This document shows, piece after piece, positions 18,047-25,447 of a stretch of DNA of 29,971 nucleotides (position 1 is the first letter of the stretch; every line of letters starts with the position of its first letter). This stretch comes from UBA4660 sp034408895 (GTDB taxonomy: Bacteria; Bacteroidota; Bacteroidia; Flavobacteriales_D; Sanyastnellaceae), in the NCBI GenBank assembly GCA_034408895.1, contig JAWXCI010000017.1, forward strand, positions 1 to 29,971, in the 5' to 3' direction. The position numbers and the translations under genes are program-made. The notes under the pieces are model-generated. The model was given only the letters and a program-made list of their open reading frames with translations, searched no databases and was not told where the DNA came from.

Positions 18047-18394
18047 ATGAACATCGAACAATTTCGTGAATATTGTTTGACGAAACCAGGTACATCTGAC
18101 GATATGCCTTTTGGGCCTGAAACTCTGGTGCTGCGCGTGGGAGCAAAAATGTTTGCCTTGTGTGATATTGAACATTTCGAAAGCATCAATCTGAAAAGTG
18201 ATCCGGCAAAGGCCCTTGATCTTCGCGAACAATACCCGGGCATCACTCCCGGTTATCACATGAACAAAAAGCACTGGAACACGGTGATGATGGACGGAAG
18301 CGTAAATGAAAAACTTGTTCGCGAGATGATTGACATGAGTTACGAATTGGTGAAGGCATCATTGCCCAAGACAGAAAGAGAAAAACTTGGTTGA
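18047..18394 (+). CDS. MmcQ/YjbR-family protein
   Basis: A 115-residue protein starting MNIEQFREYCLTKPGTSDDMPFG, followed by LVLRVGAKMFALCDIE and a C-terminal YHMNKKHWNTVMMDG block, all characteristic of the YjbR/CyaY-like fold family. The start at 18047 gives the normal family length; an upstream extension overlapping rnc is unlikely. Members are often called DNA-binding, but the biochemical role is not established. It lies 80 bp after rnc on the same strand and may be read from the same transcript. Confidence 0.88.
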   Translation: MNIEQFREYCLTKPGTSDDMPFGPETLVLRVGAKMFALCDIEHFESINLKSDPAKALDLREQYPGITPGYHMNKKHWNTVMMDGSVNEKLVREMIDMSYELVKASLPKTEREKLG

Positions 18395-18467
18395 TAAAAT
18401 AGACCGATTACCAGAGACAGAAGACCGTCAGATGATGCATAATTTGCGGAAGGAAAACAATCGTCCA

Positions 18468-19283
18468 ATGAACAAAAATTCAAACCCCATGAACGAACCG
18501 GTGAAATACAAACGCCTGAAGGAAATTGCCACTGAGCTGAACAACAAACTCGATGAGCTTACCATAGGCCATCTTTCCAAACAGGAACTGGAACAACTGA
18601 CCGAACACAGCCGCGAACTTTACGAGCGCCTGGTGGTGCTTCGCTTCAAAGCTTATGATACAGAAGTGAAGGGCAAGATCCCGGAAATGAAGCACAGCGG
18701 ATTGGAGGAAACGCATACTAAGACTGGCTCACAGCGTCCGGTAGATGTAAATCCTGCTATCACATTTAGAGTGGGCGAACCCGAAAAGCAAATTCCAGTG
18801 AAAGAGGTTCCAAAAGAAAAGTGGGATGAAAAGAAACCTGAGATCAGGAAAGTCGAAACGCCAATTACAGAAGTTGTAACCGAAGTAAAAAAACCAGAAC
18901 AGGTTTTGCCCAGGCATGAGCCCTTTGCAGTGAAACCAGAAACCCCATCGCTTCCGAAAATTGTTCCGGCTCCCATCACCAGATCAATCAATGAGCGTAT
19001 AGCACAAACTACTGGTGGTCAAGAATCGTTGGCTAAAAAACTTGAACACACTCCCATTCCTGATCTTAAAAAAGCTATTTCGCTCAACCAGCGATTCCAA
19101 TTTGCTCGGGAACTATTTAAAGGCAACAACCAGGATTACGAAGTGTCGGTGGAAAAACTGAATACAACTTCACGCGATGAGGCACTTCGCCATCTCAATT
19201 CTATCAAGAACAAATACGCATGGAAAGAAGAAGACCCTGTGGTTACCGATTTTATTGAACTCGTGGAAAGGCGGCATACTTGA
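18468..19283 (+). CDS. Conserved Bacteroidota hypothetical protein with Pro/Lys-rich linker
   Basis: A 271-residue protein from ATG 18468; ATG codons at 18432-18435 or 18495 are alternatives. The N-terminal part (~10-70) is strongly helical (LKEIATELNNKLDEL, LSKQELEQLTEHSRELYERL) and may form a coiled coil. The middle (~75-190) is rich in Pro, Lys, Glu and Val and probably disordered. The C-terminal ~65 residues (SLNQRFQFARELFKGNNQDY to DPVVTDFIELVERRH) form a compact domain that I recognise as recurring in Bacteroidota hypothetical proteins. No catalytic motif, signal peptide or membrane segment is seen. No function can be assigned. A ~30-kDa cytoplasmic scaffold is a guess. Confidence 0.75.
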   Translation: MNKNSNPMNEPVKYKRLKEIATELNNKLDELTIGHLSKQELEQLTEHSRELYERLVVLRFKAYDTEVKGKIPEMKHSGLEETHTKTGSQRPVDVNPAITFRVGEPEKQIPVKEVPKEKWDEKKPEIRKVETPITEVVTEVKKPEQVLPRHEPFAVKPETPSLPKIVPAPITRSINERIAQTTGGQESLAKKLEHTPIPDLKKAISLNQRFQFARELFKGNNQDYEVSVEKLNTTSRDEALRHLNSIKNKYAWKEEDPVVTDFIELVERRHT

Positions 19284-19292
19284 GAGTTCGAG

Positions 19293-19310
19293 TCCCGATA
19301 GCTATCGGGA
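19293..19310. repeat. Perfect 18-bp palindrome TCCCGATAGCTATCGGGA
   Basis: A fully self-complementary sequence in the short gap before rsmI. No T-run follows, so it is not a standard terminator. From memory, CCCGATAGCTATCGGG-type palindromes recur in Bacteroidota genomes, but this cannot be verified here. Confidence 0.6.
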
Positions 19311-19367
19311 TGAAAATTTCCAGCGCTATTCTAAAATCAGAAAACATCACTGGGTGAAAATCTGTCC

Positions 19368-20054
19368 ATGAAAAATGAATCGGGGGCGAAACTTGTGCTC
19401 GTTCCAACGCCTATCGGCAATCTTGAAGACATTACGCTGCGCGCAATTCGCGTATTGAAGGAGTGTGATTTCATTTTGTGCGAAGACACCCGGCAGTCGC
19501 GAAAACTTCTTGCACATCTATCTATTGAAAAACAACTCACAAGCTATCATCAGAACAACGAGCACAATGTGCTGCCTGGCATCATCCAAAAAATTCTTGC
19601 TGGACAAACTGTTGCATTAATAACAGATGCAGGCACACCCGGAATCAGCGATCCAGGATTTCTTCTTGTTCGCGAATGCATCAAGAGTGGAATTGAAGTG
19701 GAATGTTTGCCCGGAGCAACAGCAATGATCCCAGCACTTGTAGCAAGCGGTTTGCCTTGCGAACGTTTTGTGTTCGAAGGATTTCTTCCACACAAGAAAG
19801 GAAGGGAAACAAGACTGAAAGCAATTGCTGCAGAAGAACGCACAATAATTCTTTACGAATCTCCTCACCGCATTTTGAAAACATTGGAACAACTTGCGCA
19901 ATTCTGTGGCGAAGACAGAACATGTTCAGTGAGCAGAGAGTTGACAAAAATTTACGAAGAGACAGTGCGGGGAACGTTGAAAGAAGTTCATGAATACTTT
20001 TTGAAGAAAGAAGTGAGAGGAGAGTTTGTAGTGGTAGTGGGCGGGATTGGATGA
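19368..20054 (+). CDS. rsmI: 16S rRNA (cytidine-1402 2'-O)-methyltransferase
   Basis: Methylates the ribose of C1402 in 16S rRNA using SAM. The 228-residue product has the tetrapyrrole-methylase fold motifs: LVPTPIGNLEDITLRA near the N-terminus, CEDTRQSRKLL, ITDAGTPGISDPG, and LPGATAMIPALVASGLP, then YESPHR. It is shorter than the ~285-residue enterobacterial enzyme but complete for Bacteroidota forms, which lack the C-terminal extension. It is convergent with hutU, with 10 bp between stop codons. Confidence 0.95.
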   Translation: MKNESGAKLVLVPTPIGNLEDITLRAIRVLKECDFILCEDTRQSRKLLAHLSIEKQLTSYHQNNEHNVLPGIIQKILAGQTVALITDAGTPGISDPGFLLVRECIKSGIEVECLPGATAMIPALVASGLPCERFVFEGFLPHKKGRETRLKAIAAEERTIILYESPHRILKTLEQLAQFCGEDRTCSVSRELTKIYEETVRGTLKEVHEYFLKKEVRGEFVVVVGGIG

Positions 20055-20064
20055 TTGTTGCTCT

Positions 20065-22653
20065 CTACAAATTTTGGATGATGTCTTCATCCACTTGATT
20101 TGCTATCGTCATTTTCAACTTCGGTTCCTGTTCCATTGCGCGCTTTGCTGCAAACACCGCTTCTTTGTTTCTTGCCCATGCCCTGCGTGCTATTCCGTTG
20201 TTCACATCCCAGTGCAACATGCTTTTCAATCTTCGTTCGCTGTCTGCTGTTCCTTCCAGCAACATTCCGAAACCACCATTGATCACTTCGCCCCACCCCA
20301 CTCCGCCACCATTGTGCAAACTCACCCAAGTGGCACCACGAAAGGCATCACCCACAAAATTTTGCACGGCCATGTCAGCAGTGAAACGAGAACCATCATA
20401 AATGTTTGATGTTTCGCGATAGGGAGAATCAGTGCCGCTTACATCATGATGATCACGACCGAGAACAACAGGACCAATTTCTCCTTTTGCAATCGCATCG
20501 TTAAATGCTTTTGCAATTTCAATTCTTCCGTTGGCATCTGCATAAAGAATTCGAGCTTGCGAACCGACTACTAATTTGTTTTTCGCGGCTTCTTTTATCC
20601 ATTGAATGTTGTCGGACATCTGCTGCTGAATTTCTGGTGGTGATTCGCGTTTCAATTGTTCAAGAACTTCGAGCGCGATGACATCAGTGCGTTGCAAATC
20701 TTCCGGCTTGCCACTGCAACACACCCACCGGAATGGACCAAAGCCATAGTCGAAACACATTGGGCCAAGGATGTCTTGGACATAGCTCGGGTAACGGAAT
20801 TCTACCTCACCCGCAATCCCTCTCCCAATAGAGAGGGGCGCCTGAACCTCACCCCGACCCTCTCCAAAGGAGAGGGAGGAATTAGGCATTTCGGTTCTTA
20901 TGAATAATTTTTGTTCATCACATGATTTTCGTATCTCGGCAAGAACCTTCAACAAATTGTTCTCTACTTCACTATTGCTAAATCGGATGACTTTAAAAAA
21001 CTTTTTTTGCTGAAGATAGAAAGATCTTTCTTCTTCATGCTGCGCTTGATCAGAACGCTGATGAACATCGCCATCCACCTCAATCACCAAATCAAATTCA
21101 AGAGAAATAAAATCAACGATGTAGTAATCTACCACATGTTGTCTCCTGAATTTTATTCCGTTCAGTTTTCTATTTCTGAGTGCATCCCAGAGAATGGATT
21201 CAGATTTCGTAGGACTCCTTCTGAACTCACGAGCCAATGGTTTTTTCTTTTCCCATTCCTGGTCAGATGCTGTTGACCAATGTGCTGAGGCGTTATTTCC
21301 CCTCTCCTTTGGAGAGGGGTTAGGGGTGAGGTTCATCTCTCCCACTCCTTTGGAGAGAGTCGGGGTGAGGTAAACATCTCCACCGGCTCGTGAAGCTTCC
21401 AGCAAAAACGCATTTCCATAGTCAAAAAAATACATGCCTTTCGCTGCGTGTTTGTTTATCGCGGCAGCATGTCTACGCAAACTCTCCTGCACTTTTTGTT
21501 TGAACAATTCAGGATTATTCGACATCAAATCGTTGCTTTCCTGATAACTCAATCCTGCGGGATAGTAACCGCCCGCCCACGGATTGTGAAGAGAAGTTTG
21601 GTCTGTTCCTAAATCAACTGCGATATTTTCTGCATCAAACTTTTCCCACATATCCAACACGTTGCCGATGTAGGCAAGTGAAACTATTTCATTTTGTGCT
21701 ATGGCTTTTTTCACTCTTGCACACAACACATTCAGGTCAGAAAAAATTTCATCCACCCAACCTTGTTTGTGTCGTTTGTGTGCGGCTTTAGGATTTACTT
21801 CTGCCGTAACTGAAATCACTTTTGCAATGTTTGCTGCTTTGGGTTGTGCACCACTCATTCCACCAAGTCCTGATGTGACAAAAAGAACAGGATGATCGTC
21901 CGGCAACTTCTTTTCTGATTTCATTTTCCGCGCAGCGTTCATCACCGTGATAGTTGTTCCGTGCACTATTCCCTGCGAGCCTATATACATGTACGAACCC
22001 GCAGTCATCTGTCCGTATTGCGTAACACCAAGCGCATTGTATTTCTCCCAATCATCCTGTTTGCTGTAATTCGGAATCATCATTCCGTTGGTGACAACAA
22101 CTCTCGGTGCGTCCACGTGAGATGGAAAAAGTCCGAGCGGATGTCCGCTGTACATCACCAGCGTTTGGTCATCACTCATCTCACTCAGGTATTGCATGGC
22201 GAGAAGGTATTGCGCCCAGTTCTGGAACACCGCACCGTTGCCGCCATAAGTAATCAGCTCGTGCGGATGTTGTGCAACGCGCGGGTCCAAATTGTTCTGA
22301 ATCATCAGCATAATAGCTGCGGCCTGTTGGCACCTGGCCGGATACCAATCAATAGGTCGTGCAAGCATTTCATAATCGGGACGAAAGCGATACATGTAAA
22401 TGCGACCATACGAATTCAGTTCATCAAAAAATTCTTTAGCAAGCGTTGCATGAAATTGTTGCGGGAAATATCTCAACGCATTTCGCACAGCAAGTTTTTT
22501 TTCATCAGGCGAAAGAATGTCCTTGCGTTTTGGTGCATGATTGATGGATGTGTCGTATTGCTTTAACCCGGGAAGAGCATTTGGAATTCCTATGCGCAAA
22601 ATGGATTGAAATTCCTCTTTCGAAAGCGCAGTTGAAGCGGAAGTAGTTGACAT
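20065..22653 (-). CDS. hutU: Urocanate hydratase (long form) interrupted in frame by a DUF559-encoding element
   Basis: Urocanate hydratase converts urocanate to imidazolonepropionate in histidine catabolism, using tightly bound NAD as electrophile. From ATG 22653 the frame encodes 862 residues; removing an insert at ~429-616 leaves ~674, the normal length of the long (animal/Bacteroidota-type) enzyme. Before the insert are ITYGGNGAVFQNWAQ (137-143), SGLGGMSGAQPKA and KGMYFFDYGNAFLLEASRAG. After it are FRYPSYVQDI, FGPFRWVC with the conserved Cys645, VVGSQARILY, RDHHDVSGTDSP and LHNGGGVGWGEVINGG. The insert falls in the loop between GGDVY and EFRYPSYVQ, a length-variable spot before the Cys-bearing segment. 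No hutH, hutI or hutG is nearby. It follows DUF5522 by 17 bp. An in-frame upstream extension to 22764 overlaps DUF5522 and is rejected. Confidence 0.9.
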   Translation of the reverse strand: MSTTSASTALSKEEFQSILRIGIPNALPGLKQYDTSINHAPKRKDILSPDEKKLAVRNALRYFPQQFHATLAKEFFDELNSYGRIYMYRFRPDYEMLARPIDWYPARCQQAAAIMLMIQNNLDPRVAQHPHELITYGGNGAVFQNWAQYLLAMQYLSEMSDDQTLVMYSGHPLGLFPSHVDAPRVVVTNGMMIPNYSKQDDWEKYNALGVTQYGQMTAGSYMYIGSQGIVHGTTITVMNAARKMKSEKKLPDDHPVLFVTSGLGGMSGAQPKAANIAKVISVTAEVNPKAAHKRHKQGWVDEIFSDLNVLCARVKKAIAQNEIVSLAYIGNVLDMWEKFDAENIAVDLGTDQTSLHNPWAGGYYPAGLSYQESNDLMSNNPELFKQKVQESLRRHAAAINKHAAKGMYFFDYGNAFLLEASRAGGDVYLTPTLSKGVGEMNLTPNPSPKERGNNASAHWSTASDQEWEKKKPLAREFRRSPTKSESILWDALRNRKLNGIKFRRQHVVDYYIVDFISLEFDLVIEVDGDVHQRSDQAQHEEERSFYLQQKKFFKVIRFSNSEVENNLLKVLAEIRKSCDEQKLFIRTEMPNSSLSFGEGRGEVQAPLSIGRGIAGEVEFRYPSYVQDILGPMCFDYGFGPFRWVCCSGKPEDLQRTDVIALEVLEQLKRESPPEIQQQMSDNIQWIKEAAKNKLVVGSQARILYADANGRIEIAKAFNDAIAKGEIGPVVLGRDHHDVSGTDSPYRETSNIYDGSRFTADMAVQNFVGDAFRGATWVSLHNGGGVGWGEVINGGFGMLLEGTADSERRLKSMLHWDVNNGIARRAWARNKEAVFAAKRAMEQEPKLKMTIANQVDEDIIQNL
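20803..20877 (+). repeat. Left arm of the DUF559 element: two palindromic repeat units
   Basis: Unit 1 (20803-20844) begins TACCTCACCC and contains the imperfect hairpin CCTCTCCCAATAGAGAGG. Unit 2 (20845-20877) begins AACCTCACCCC and contains CTCTCCAAAGGAGAG. Each unit has its own short palindrome, and the arm as a whole is inverted relative to the right arm. Confidence 0.85.
20805..21370 (-). mobile_element. 566-bp inverted-repeat element carrying an in-frame DUF559 nuclease domain, inserted in hutU
   Basis: The element is bounded by CCTCACCC at the left (20805) and its reverse complement GGGTGAGG at the right (to 21370), each flanked outside by TA. Each end has two repeat units. The ~420-bp core between the arms encodes a DUF559 (Vsr-like, PD-(D/E)XK-fold) domain in the same frame and strand as hutU. 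It reads REFRRSPTKSESILWDALRN, then KFRRQHVVDYYIVDF, LVIEVDGDVHQ and FFKVIRFSNSEV. Likely active-site residues in hutU numbering are Glu485, Asp514, Glu525 and Asp527, with His531 nearby. There is no stop codon across the insert. Simple removal with one TA retained would shift frame, so the ancestral junction was not a clean TA duplication or has drifted. Mobility is inferred from architecture. Confidence 0.8.
21299..21372 (-). repeat. Right arm of the DUF559 element: two palindromic repeat units, inverted
   Basis: On the minus strand the outer unit (21372-21334) begins TACCTCACCCCG with CTCTCCAAAGGAGTG, and the inner unit (21333-21299) begins AACCTCACCCCTAA with CCTCTCCAAAGGAGAGG. The two-unit order and the TACC/AACC starts mirror the left arm. 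Translated in the hutU frame they read LTPTLSKGVGE and LTPNPSPKERG. Confidence 0.85.
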
Positions 22654-22670
22654 GGGGCGAAAGTAATTTC

Positions 22671-22707
22671 TTACTCCCTCTCCTTTGGAGATGGCCGGGG
22701 TGAGGCC
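22671..22707 (-). repeat. Solo copy of the same palindromic repeat at the 3' end of the DUF5522 gene
   Basis: The minus strand reads CCTCACCCCGGCCATCTCC followed by AAAGGAGAGGGAG and TAA. It matches the units flanking the DUF559 element. It encodes the last 11 residues (ASPRPSPKERE) of the DUF5522 protein and its stop codon, and lies 17 bp before the hutU start. Confidence 0.85.
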
Positions 22708-22874
22708 TTCCCTGTCTTCTTGTCGAAACCATAGGGGCAATGCCTGCATCCGCTCATGCAACAATAGCCGCGTTTGATGTGATACTTTTCTGTGAATATG
22801 ATGTAGCCCTCTTCACTCAGGTAGAAGTCATCAGGGTCAAGTGCGGGTTTGGATGAAAAGTTTTCGTCAGTCAT
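22671..22874 (-). CDS. DUF5522-type small Cys-rich protein with repeat-derived C-terminus
   Basis: A 67-residue protein. The core FYLSEEGYIIFTEKYHIKRGYCCMSGCRHCPYGF has the four Cys (CC, then CxxC-Pro) typical of DUF5522, a small family common in Bacteroidota that may bind metal; function is unknown. The natural protein usually ends soon after CPYGF plus a few Lys. Here the tail KTGKASPRPSPKERE continues into a copy of the palindromic repeat, which also provides the stop codon. It lies 14 bp after the upstream lipoprotein gene and 17 bp before hutU, so the three are probably one transcript. Confidence 0.8.
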   Translation of the reverse strand: MTDENFSSKPALDPDDFYLSEEGYIIFTEKYHIKRGYCCMSGCRHCPYGFDKKTGKASPRPSPKERE

Positions 22875-22888
22875 TTGCTCCCAAAAAA

Positions 22889-23905
22889 TTAATCCACATT
22901 ACCCACCACGTGCACAATGGGGTTCCTGAATTTCCACTTCTGGTTGAGATTAAAGCGGAACTTGAAATGAACGAACAACCATGTTTGCTGATACCTCCAT
23001 TTCGCTCCGTTCTCCAATGAAAGAAATGAAGGCATGTAATCAATTCCAACATAAGTCATGGGCGACATCCGGTAGTCAAGTGAGAAAGCTGCGCCCAATG
23101 TTTTTGACTGATAGGAATAGGTCTCCACAAGGTTGTACCATCCCACTGAATCTTCCACGGATTTGTATTGCGTGTAGTTGTGTGAACCGTATTGTAAACC
23201 AACTCCCGGATACCATTTCCCTTTTTCCCATCGTGTTTCCATTCTCATGTAGCTGGACTGGCTGTCGGCACAACCGTAGTAACAAATTACCTCCGGAAAA
23301 TCAGGAACGAAACCAAAGTTGAATCCGAACGACCTTCCTCGTTTTGCGAAGTATTCTATTCCACTTTCAAATCCGAAGATTCCAAACGGTGAGGTATAGC
23401 CACGGCTGGTATAGAGGTCGCGCTGCGTGAAAAGAGGAATTCCGAAATGCACACGCACATCTCCAAGTTCTCCGGCCCAATATTTCCGAAGTCCAAGATT
23501 CGAATACTGCCTGGTCTGGAGGCACGAGTCGGTTATCAGTATCTGATTTGGATAAGTGAATTTTTTGGAACTGAAGGCATCCACAATCATTCCGTAGTAA
23601 CTGCCTGCGGTCACCAGGTTCAGCCAGAACATCTTATCAATCCTGTGCTTAATAAAATAAGTGGTGTCTTTTCCATTCCTGTTAACTACAAGAGTGAGCG
23701 GCCTGGATGAACGTGCCACCACATAAGATGATGGCGTACTGCGCACCATCGTATCTCCCTTAAATTGTATGGTGGTGTTTTTTGATGCTGAGTCGAAGCT
23801 CATCATCGTGTGTGGCTTGTTTAGCAGAGTTGCGCACGATGAACAAATGACCATGACCAAAAGTGAAGTAAATAATTTTTGCGAAAGGGTCTTCGTGGTT
23901 GGCAT
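22889..23905 (-). CDS. Putative outer-membrane lipoprotein of unknown function
   Basis: A 338-residue protein with a signal peptide and lipobox (VICSSC, Cys24). The mature N-terminus (ATLLNKPHTMMSFDS, then STPSSYVVARSSRPLTLVV) resembles PEGA-like beta domains often found after a CATL-type lipobox. A hydrophobic hairpin-like segment MFWLNLVTAGSYYGMIVDAF follows. The C-terminal ~200 residues alternate hydrophobic and aromatic residues (FGIFGFESGIEYFAKRG, WYPGVGLQYGSHNY, TYVGIDYMPSF) in a way that fits beta strands, possibly a small barrel. The start at 23905 is 30 bp from the divergent gene's start, so the promoters must overlap the opposing genes. No named family is recognised. Confidence 0.7.
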   Translation of the reverse strand: MPTTKTLSQKLFTSLLVMVICSSCATLLNKPHTMMSFDSASKNTTIQFKGDTMVRSTPSSYVVARSSRPLTLVVNRNGKDTTYFIKHRIDKMFWLNLVTAGSYYGMIVDAFSSKKFTYPNQILITDSCLQTRQYSNLGLRKYWAGELGDVRVHFGIPLFTQRDLYTSRGYTSPFGIFGFESGIEYFAKRGRSFGFNFGFVPDFPEVICYYGCADSQSSYMRMETRWEKGKWYPGVGLQYGSHNYTQYKSVEDSVGWYNLVETYSYQSKTLGAAFSLDYRMSPMTYVGIDYMPSFLSLENGAKWRYQQTWLFVHFKFRFNLNQKWKFRNPIVHVVGNVD

Positions 23906-23935
23906 GCTGAACTTTGAACGCGAAATATAATTGCG

Positions 23936-24847
23936 ATGATTTTAGAAAGAGCCATCAGGCAAACCATTTCAAACCAGTTCTTGTTGCAGGAAAAAATCAA
24001 CCTTGTGATGAAACGACTCGACCTCATTCATCCCTCCATCAATGGGAACAAATGGTTCAAATTGAAATACAACATTGAAAAAGTTCTTCTGACACAACAC
24101 AAGACCATGTTGACTTTCGGAGGTGCATGGAGCAATCACATTCATGCAACTGCAGCGGCAGGAAAAGAATTTGGATTCAAAACCATCGGTGTAATTCGCG
24201 GTGAAGAACCATCGAGATATTCAACTACACTTTTGCTTGCAAAGGAGTGCGGAATGCAACTGGAATTCATTTCGCGCGAAGCCTATCGCGAAAAAGAAGG
24301 GGAAGATTTTAAGGGATGGCTGCACGAACAGTTTGGTTCTTTTCATCTTGTGCCAGAAGGTGGTTCCAATTTTTTGGGAGTAAATGGTTGTATGGAAATT
24401 CTTTCGGAAGAAGACAAAGAATTTGATTTCATCTGTGGTGCCTGTGCTACAGGCGCAACACTTGCCGGACTTTTACTTGCCATGAAACCTCATCAACACG
24501 CCATTGGATTCTCTGTATTAAAGAATGGAAATTTTCTTGCTGAGGAAGTGAAAAAACAGTTGAAGTCGGTGCTGAATGATGATGAAGCTGTAGAAGAAAT
24601 TTCTTCACGATTTGAAATCGTGACGGACTACCATTTTGATGGTTATGGTAAGTGGAATGATGAACTGCTTCAATTCGTTTCAGGCTTCGAGAGTGAACAT
24701 CATATTCCTCTTGATCAGGTTTACACAGGTAAGATGATGTTTGGCTTGATGGATTTGATTCCGAAAAATCATTTCCCCGGTGGGTCGAAAATTTTGGCAA
24801 TACACACTGGAGGATTGCAGGGAAAGACTGGAATATTGAAACGCTAG
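23936..24847 (+). CDS. PLP-dependent ACC deaminase / D-cysteine desulfhydrase family enzyme
   Basis: A 303-residue fold-type II PLP enzyme. Lys39 in NGNKWFKLKYN corresponds to the Schiff-base lysine of ACC deaminase. FGGAWSNHIHATAAAG is the substrate-carboxylate loop, and CGACATGATLAGLL is the PLP phosphate-binding loop. The C-terminal IHTGGLQG is also typical. Family members break down 1-aminocyclopropane-1-carboxylate or D-cysteine; sequence alone does not separate them, and in Bacteroidota a D-cysteine desulfhydrase-like activity is more likely than ACC deamination (inference). It is slightly shorter than the ~330-residue characterised enzymes. It is divergent from the lipoprotein-hutU operon. 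Confidence 0.88.
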   Translation: MILERAIRQTISNQFLLQEKINLVMKRLDLIHPSINGNKWFKLKYNIEKVLLTQHKTMLTFGGAWSNHIHATAAAGKEFGFKTIGVIRGEEPSRYSTTLLLAKECGMQLEFISREAYREKEGEDFKGWLHEQFGSFHLVPEGGSNFLGVNGCMEILSEEDKEFDFICGACATGATLAGLLLAMKPHQHAIGFSVLKNGNFLAEEVKKQLKSVLNDDEAVEEISSRFEIVTDYHFDGYGKWNDELLQFVSGFESEHHIPLDQVYTGKMMFGLMDLIPKNHFPGGSKILAIHTGGLQGKTGILKR

Positions 24848-25222
24848 AATTCAGATCGAACAAGTTTCTGAAAATATTCCTTTACCATTTTCCATGTTGG
24901 TCCATCAAGGCATTCAGGAGTCAAACTTGATTCAGCATCCTCGAAATAGTTCAAACTGCGAACGCTGTGAAACTGATTCGCCACGCCTGATTTTTTCGAA
25001 TGCCATTTGAAAATGTCATGGATAGAATACTCATGACACAAACGATAGAGATCGAAAAAATCCTTTTGTGCTCCTCGTGAAGCAAGTATCAAGTTTCATT
25101 GTTGCGATGTCTCTGGCATCAAGCATCCTTGTGTTTTCCTCTGCATCAACCGCGTCAGGTCGTGTATCCCAAAACAACGTATTTGAAAGTTCGTATTGCT
25201 TATTTTCTTTGTCTAAAAACAT
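24844..25222 (-). pseudogene. Frameshifted remnant of an AbiEii/DUF1814-like nucleotidyltransferase gene
   Basis: Two overlapping frames on the minus strand join into one recognisable product. The first (from 25222) reads MLDARDIATMKLDT; the second reads ASRGAQKDFFDLYRLCHEYSI and continues to ALTYFDDAE-like text (RSLNYFEDAESS). Removing one T from ACTTGC at about 25084-25085 restores MKLDTASRGAQKDFFDLY, which matches the conserved AbiEii core (DIAAMK...RGxKKDFxDLY). The N-terminal nucleotidyltransferase part with its Gly-Ser and Asp motif is absent, so only ~125 residues remain of ~200. It is a decayed copy, or alternatively a sequencing or assembly indel in an already truncated gene. AbiEii proteins are toxins of phage-abortive systems; no antitoxin gene is present. 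Confidence 0.7.
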
Positions 25223-25447
25223 GTGTGTTAATGTAAGTCATTGCACGGTGTTACCATCTTTGTTCCTTCGTTTGTCAATGCCATTTTGTTGGTGAAAATT
25301 ATAGTCGCTAGCTATCTTTTTTTTTGTGAATCGGGCCTCCGTTGCGCTTGTAAAGAGGTCGAAAGCCCATTAACCCACATCAACCCTGAAAGCCTTATGA
25401 AACGCCTACTTTCGCGGCCTCAAAAAACAGACGTTCGCCCCACCTGA

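Noticed and set aside
20805..21370. Intein within hutU
   Set aside because: The insert does not begin with Cys or Ser, does not end with His-Asn before Cys/Ser/Thr, and has no splicing blocks; the encoded domain is DUF559, not a LAGLIDADG or HNH intein endonuclease.
22654..22764. Longer hutU start at 22764
   Set aside because: The extension overlaps the DUF5522 gene and reads through the solo repeat; the conserved protein begins after the ATG at 22653.
25397..25447. 16-residue leader peptide abutting purF
   Set aside because: MKRLLSRPQKTDVRPT ends exactly before the purF ATG, but there is no attenuator structure and no codon bias suggesting a leader; likely chance.
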